Assembly (NCBI GenBank): GCA_943325595.2
Contig: CALPQA020000101.1
Location: 1-6,842 of the forward strand
Source of the DNA: Auritidibacter sp. Marseille-P8566
Lineage (GTDB): Bacteria > Bacteroidota > Bacteroidia > Flavobacteriales > Flavobacteriaceae
Reading direction: 5' to 3'
Length of the DNA: 6,842 bases
Shown: positions 5,952 through 6,842 of the stretch, piece after piece
How the letters are laid out: every line of letters starts with the position of its first letter
Position numbering within the stretch: position 1 is the first letter of the stretch
Made by a program: the position numbers and the translations under genes
Notes under the pieces: generated by a model
What the model was told of the DNA's origin: nothing
The model's database searches: none
What the model saw: only the letters and a program-made list of their open reading frames with translations

Positions 5952-6842
5952 ATGATTACAATAAAAAAATATGCAGCAATAGATGTTGGCTCCAATGCAA
6001 TGCGTCTTTTGGTTACAAATATTATTGAAGAGGAAGGAAAAGAAACCCAATTTAGCAAAAGTGCATTAGTTCGAGTTCCAATTCGTTTGGGGCAAGACGC
6101 TTTTACCGTTGGAGAAATTTCCGAAGAAAATATAGAACGTATGGTTGATGCCATGAAAGCGTTCAAATTATTGATGAAAGTTCATAAAGTTGAAAAATAC
6201 ATGGCTTGTGCTACATCTGCAATGCGTGAGGCCTATAATGGAAGAGAAGTTGTTGAAATAATTAAGAAAAAAGCGGATATTAAAATCGAAATTATTGATG
6301 GTAAAAAAGAAGCTGCAATAATAGCATCAACTGATTTGCATTATCTTTTAAAAACTGAAAAAACCTATCTTTATGTAGATGTTGGCGGAGGAAGCACTGA
6401 ATTCTCCTTGTTTTCTGATGGCAAAATGATTGCTTCTAAATCATTTAAAGCAGGAACTGTTCGTTTATTGAATGAAGTAGTTAGTGAAATAGTTTGGTTA
6501 GAAATTGAAAAATGGATTAAAACAAATACGGCAGATTTTGATGAAGTTACCTTGATTGGTTCAGGAGGAAACATCAATAAATTATTTAAAATGTCAGGTA
6601 AAATGCAGGACAAGCCTTTTTCTTATATATACGTGAATTCTCAATATGCCTATTTAAATTCACTTACGTATGAGCAAAGAATCTCTGAATTGGGATTAAA
6701 TCCAGACCGAGCAGACGTAATAGTTTTGGCTACAAAAATTTACCTAAATGCAATGAAATGGAGTGGCGCTAGAAGTATTTATGTTCCTAAAATCGGACTT
6801 TCTGATGGTATCGTAAAAGCGCTATATTACGGAAAAATATAG
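5952..6842 (+). CDS. ppx: Ppx/GppA-type exopolyphosphatase, short form
   Basis: The protein belongs to the ASKHA-fold Ppx/GppA family, which hydrolyses terminal phosphates of polyphosphate or converts pppGpp to ppGpp. It shows the phosphate-1 loop AAIDVGSNAMRLL (8-20), the CATSAMREA motif (86-94), Glu120 in IDGKKEAA at the usual catalytic glutamate region, the phosphate-2 loop VDVGGGSTE (142-150), GTVRL (168-172), GSGGNINK (203-210) and GLSDGIVKALYY (282-293). At 296 residues it has only the two ASKHA lobes and lacks the C-terminal HD-like domains of the roughly 500-residue E. coli enzyme; this short form is common in Bacteroidota. Its stop is the last three bases of the window, so it is complete. 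It begins 36 bp after ppk1 with an A/T-rich leader and no Shine-Dalgarno, and is probably co-transcribed. Whether polyphosphate or pppGpp is the main substrate cannot be told from sequence. Confidence 0.94.
   Translation: MITIKKYAAIDVGSNAMRLLVTNIIEEEGKETQFSKSALVRVPIRLGQDAFTVGEISEENIERMVDAMKAFKLLMKVHKVEKYMACATSAMREAYNGREVVEIIKKKADIKIEIIDGKKEAAIIASTDLHYLLKTEKTYLYVDVGGGSTEFSLFSDGKMIASKSFKAGTVRLLNEVVSEIVWLEIEKWIKTNTADFDEVTLIGSGGNINKLFKMSGKMQDKPFSYIYVNSQYAYLNSLTYEQRISELGLNPDRADVIVLATKIYLNAMKWSGARSIYVPKIGLSDGIVKALYYGKI

Overview
The window looks like chromosomal DNA of a Bacteroidota bacterium, most probably a Flavobacteriaceae member. The reasons are an AT-rich base composition, start codons preceded by A/T-rich sequence with no clear Shine-Dalgarno motif, a secreted multidomain protein with SprB-type repeats, and proteins whose sequences read like the flavobacterial versions of their families. 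The genus call is inference.

Left part (1-2866, minus strand): one very long open frame starts at 2866 and runs without a stop off the left edge, giving 955 residues in the window. It encodes a secreted modular protein. From the N-terminus it has a signal peptide, a head domain of about 340 residues that I cannot name, an Ig/PKD-like domain, two SprB-type repeats, one diverged HYR-like unit, and then tandem 83-residue (249-bp) HYR-like units. Two units are complete and a third is cut by the window edge. The C-terminus, where a type IX secretion sorting domain would be expected, is outside the window.

Middle (2867-3315): a 449-bp AT-rich divergent intergenic region. It should hold promoters for both directions; I see only one weak -7-like match, on the plus strand.

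Right part (3316-6842, plus strand): a compact polyphosphate operon. It consists of a SixA-like histidine phosphatase (162 aa), polyphosphate kinase 1 (704 aa, starting in a 4-bp ATGA overlap with the previous stop), and, after a 36-bp gap, a short Ppx/GppA-type phosphatase (296 aa) whose stop codon is the last three bases of the window. The Ppk1 residues known to be catalytic in E. coli are all present at a constant offset. The operon thus pairs polyphosphate synthesis with probable polyphosphate or (p)ppGpp-pathway hydrolysis. The role of the small histidine phosphatase is unresolved.

No RNA genes, CRISPR arrays, insertion sequences or attachment sites were seen. The polyphosphate operon is ordinary core metabolism. 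The parts worth a second look are the unnamed head domain of the secreted protein and the mosaic, near-identical tandem repeats at the left edge.
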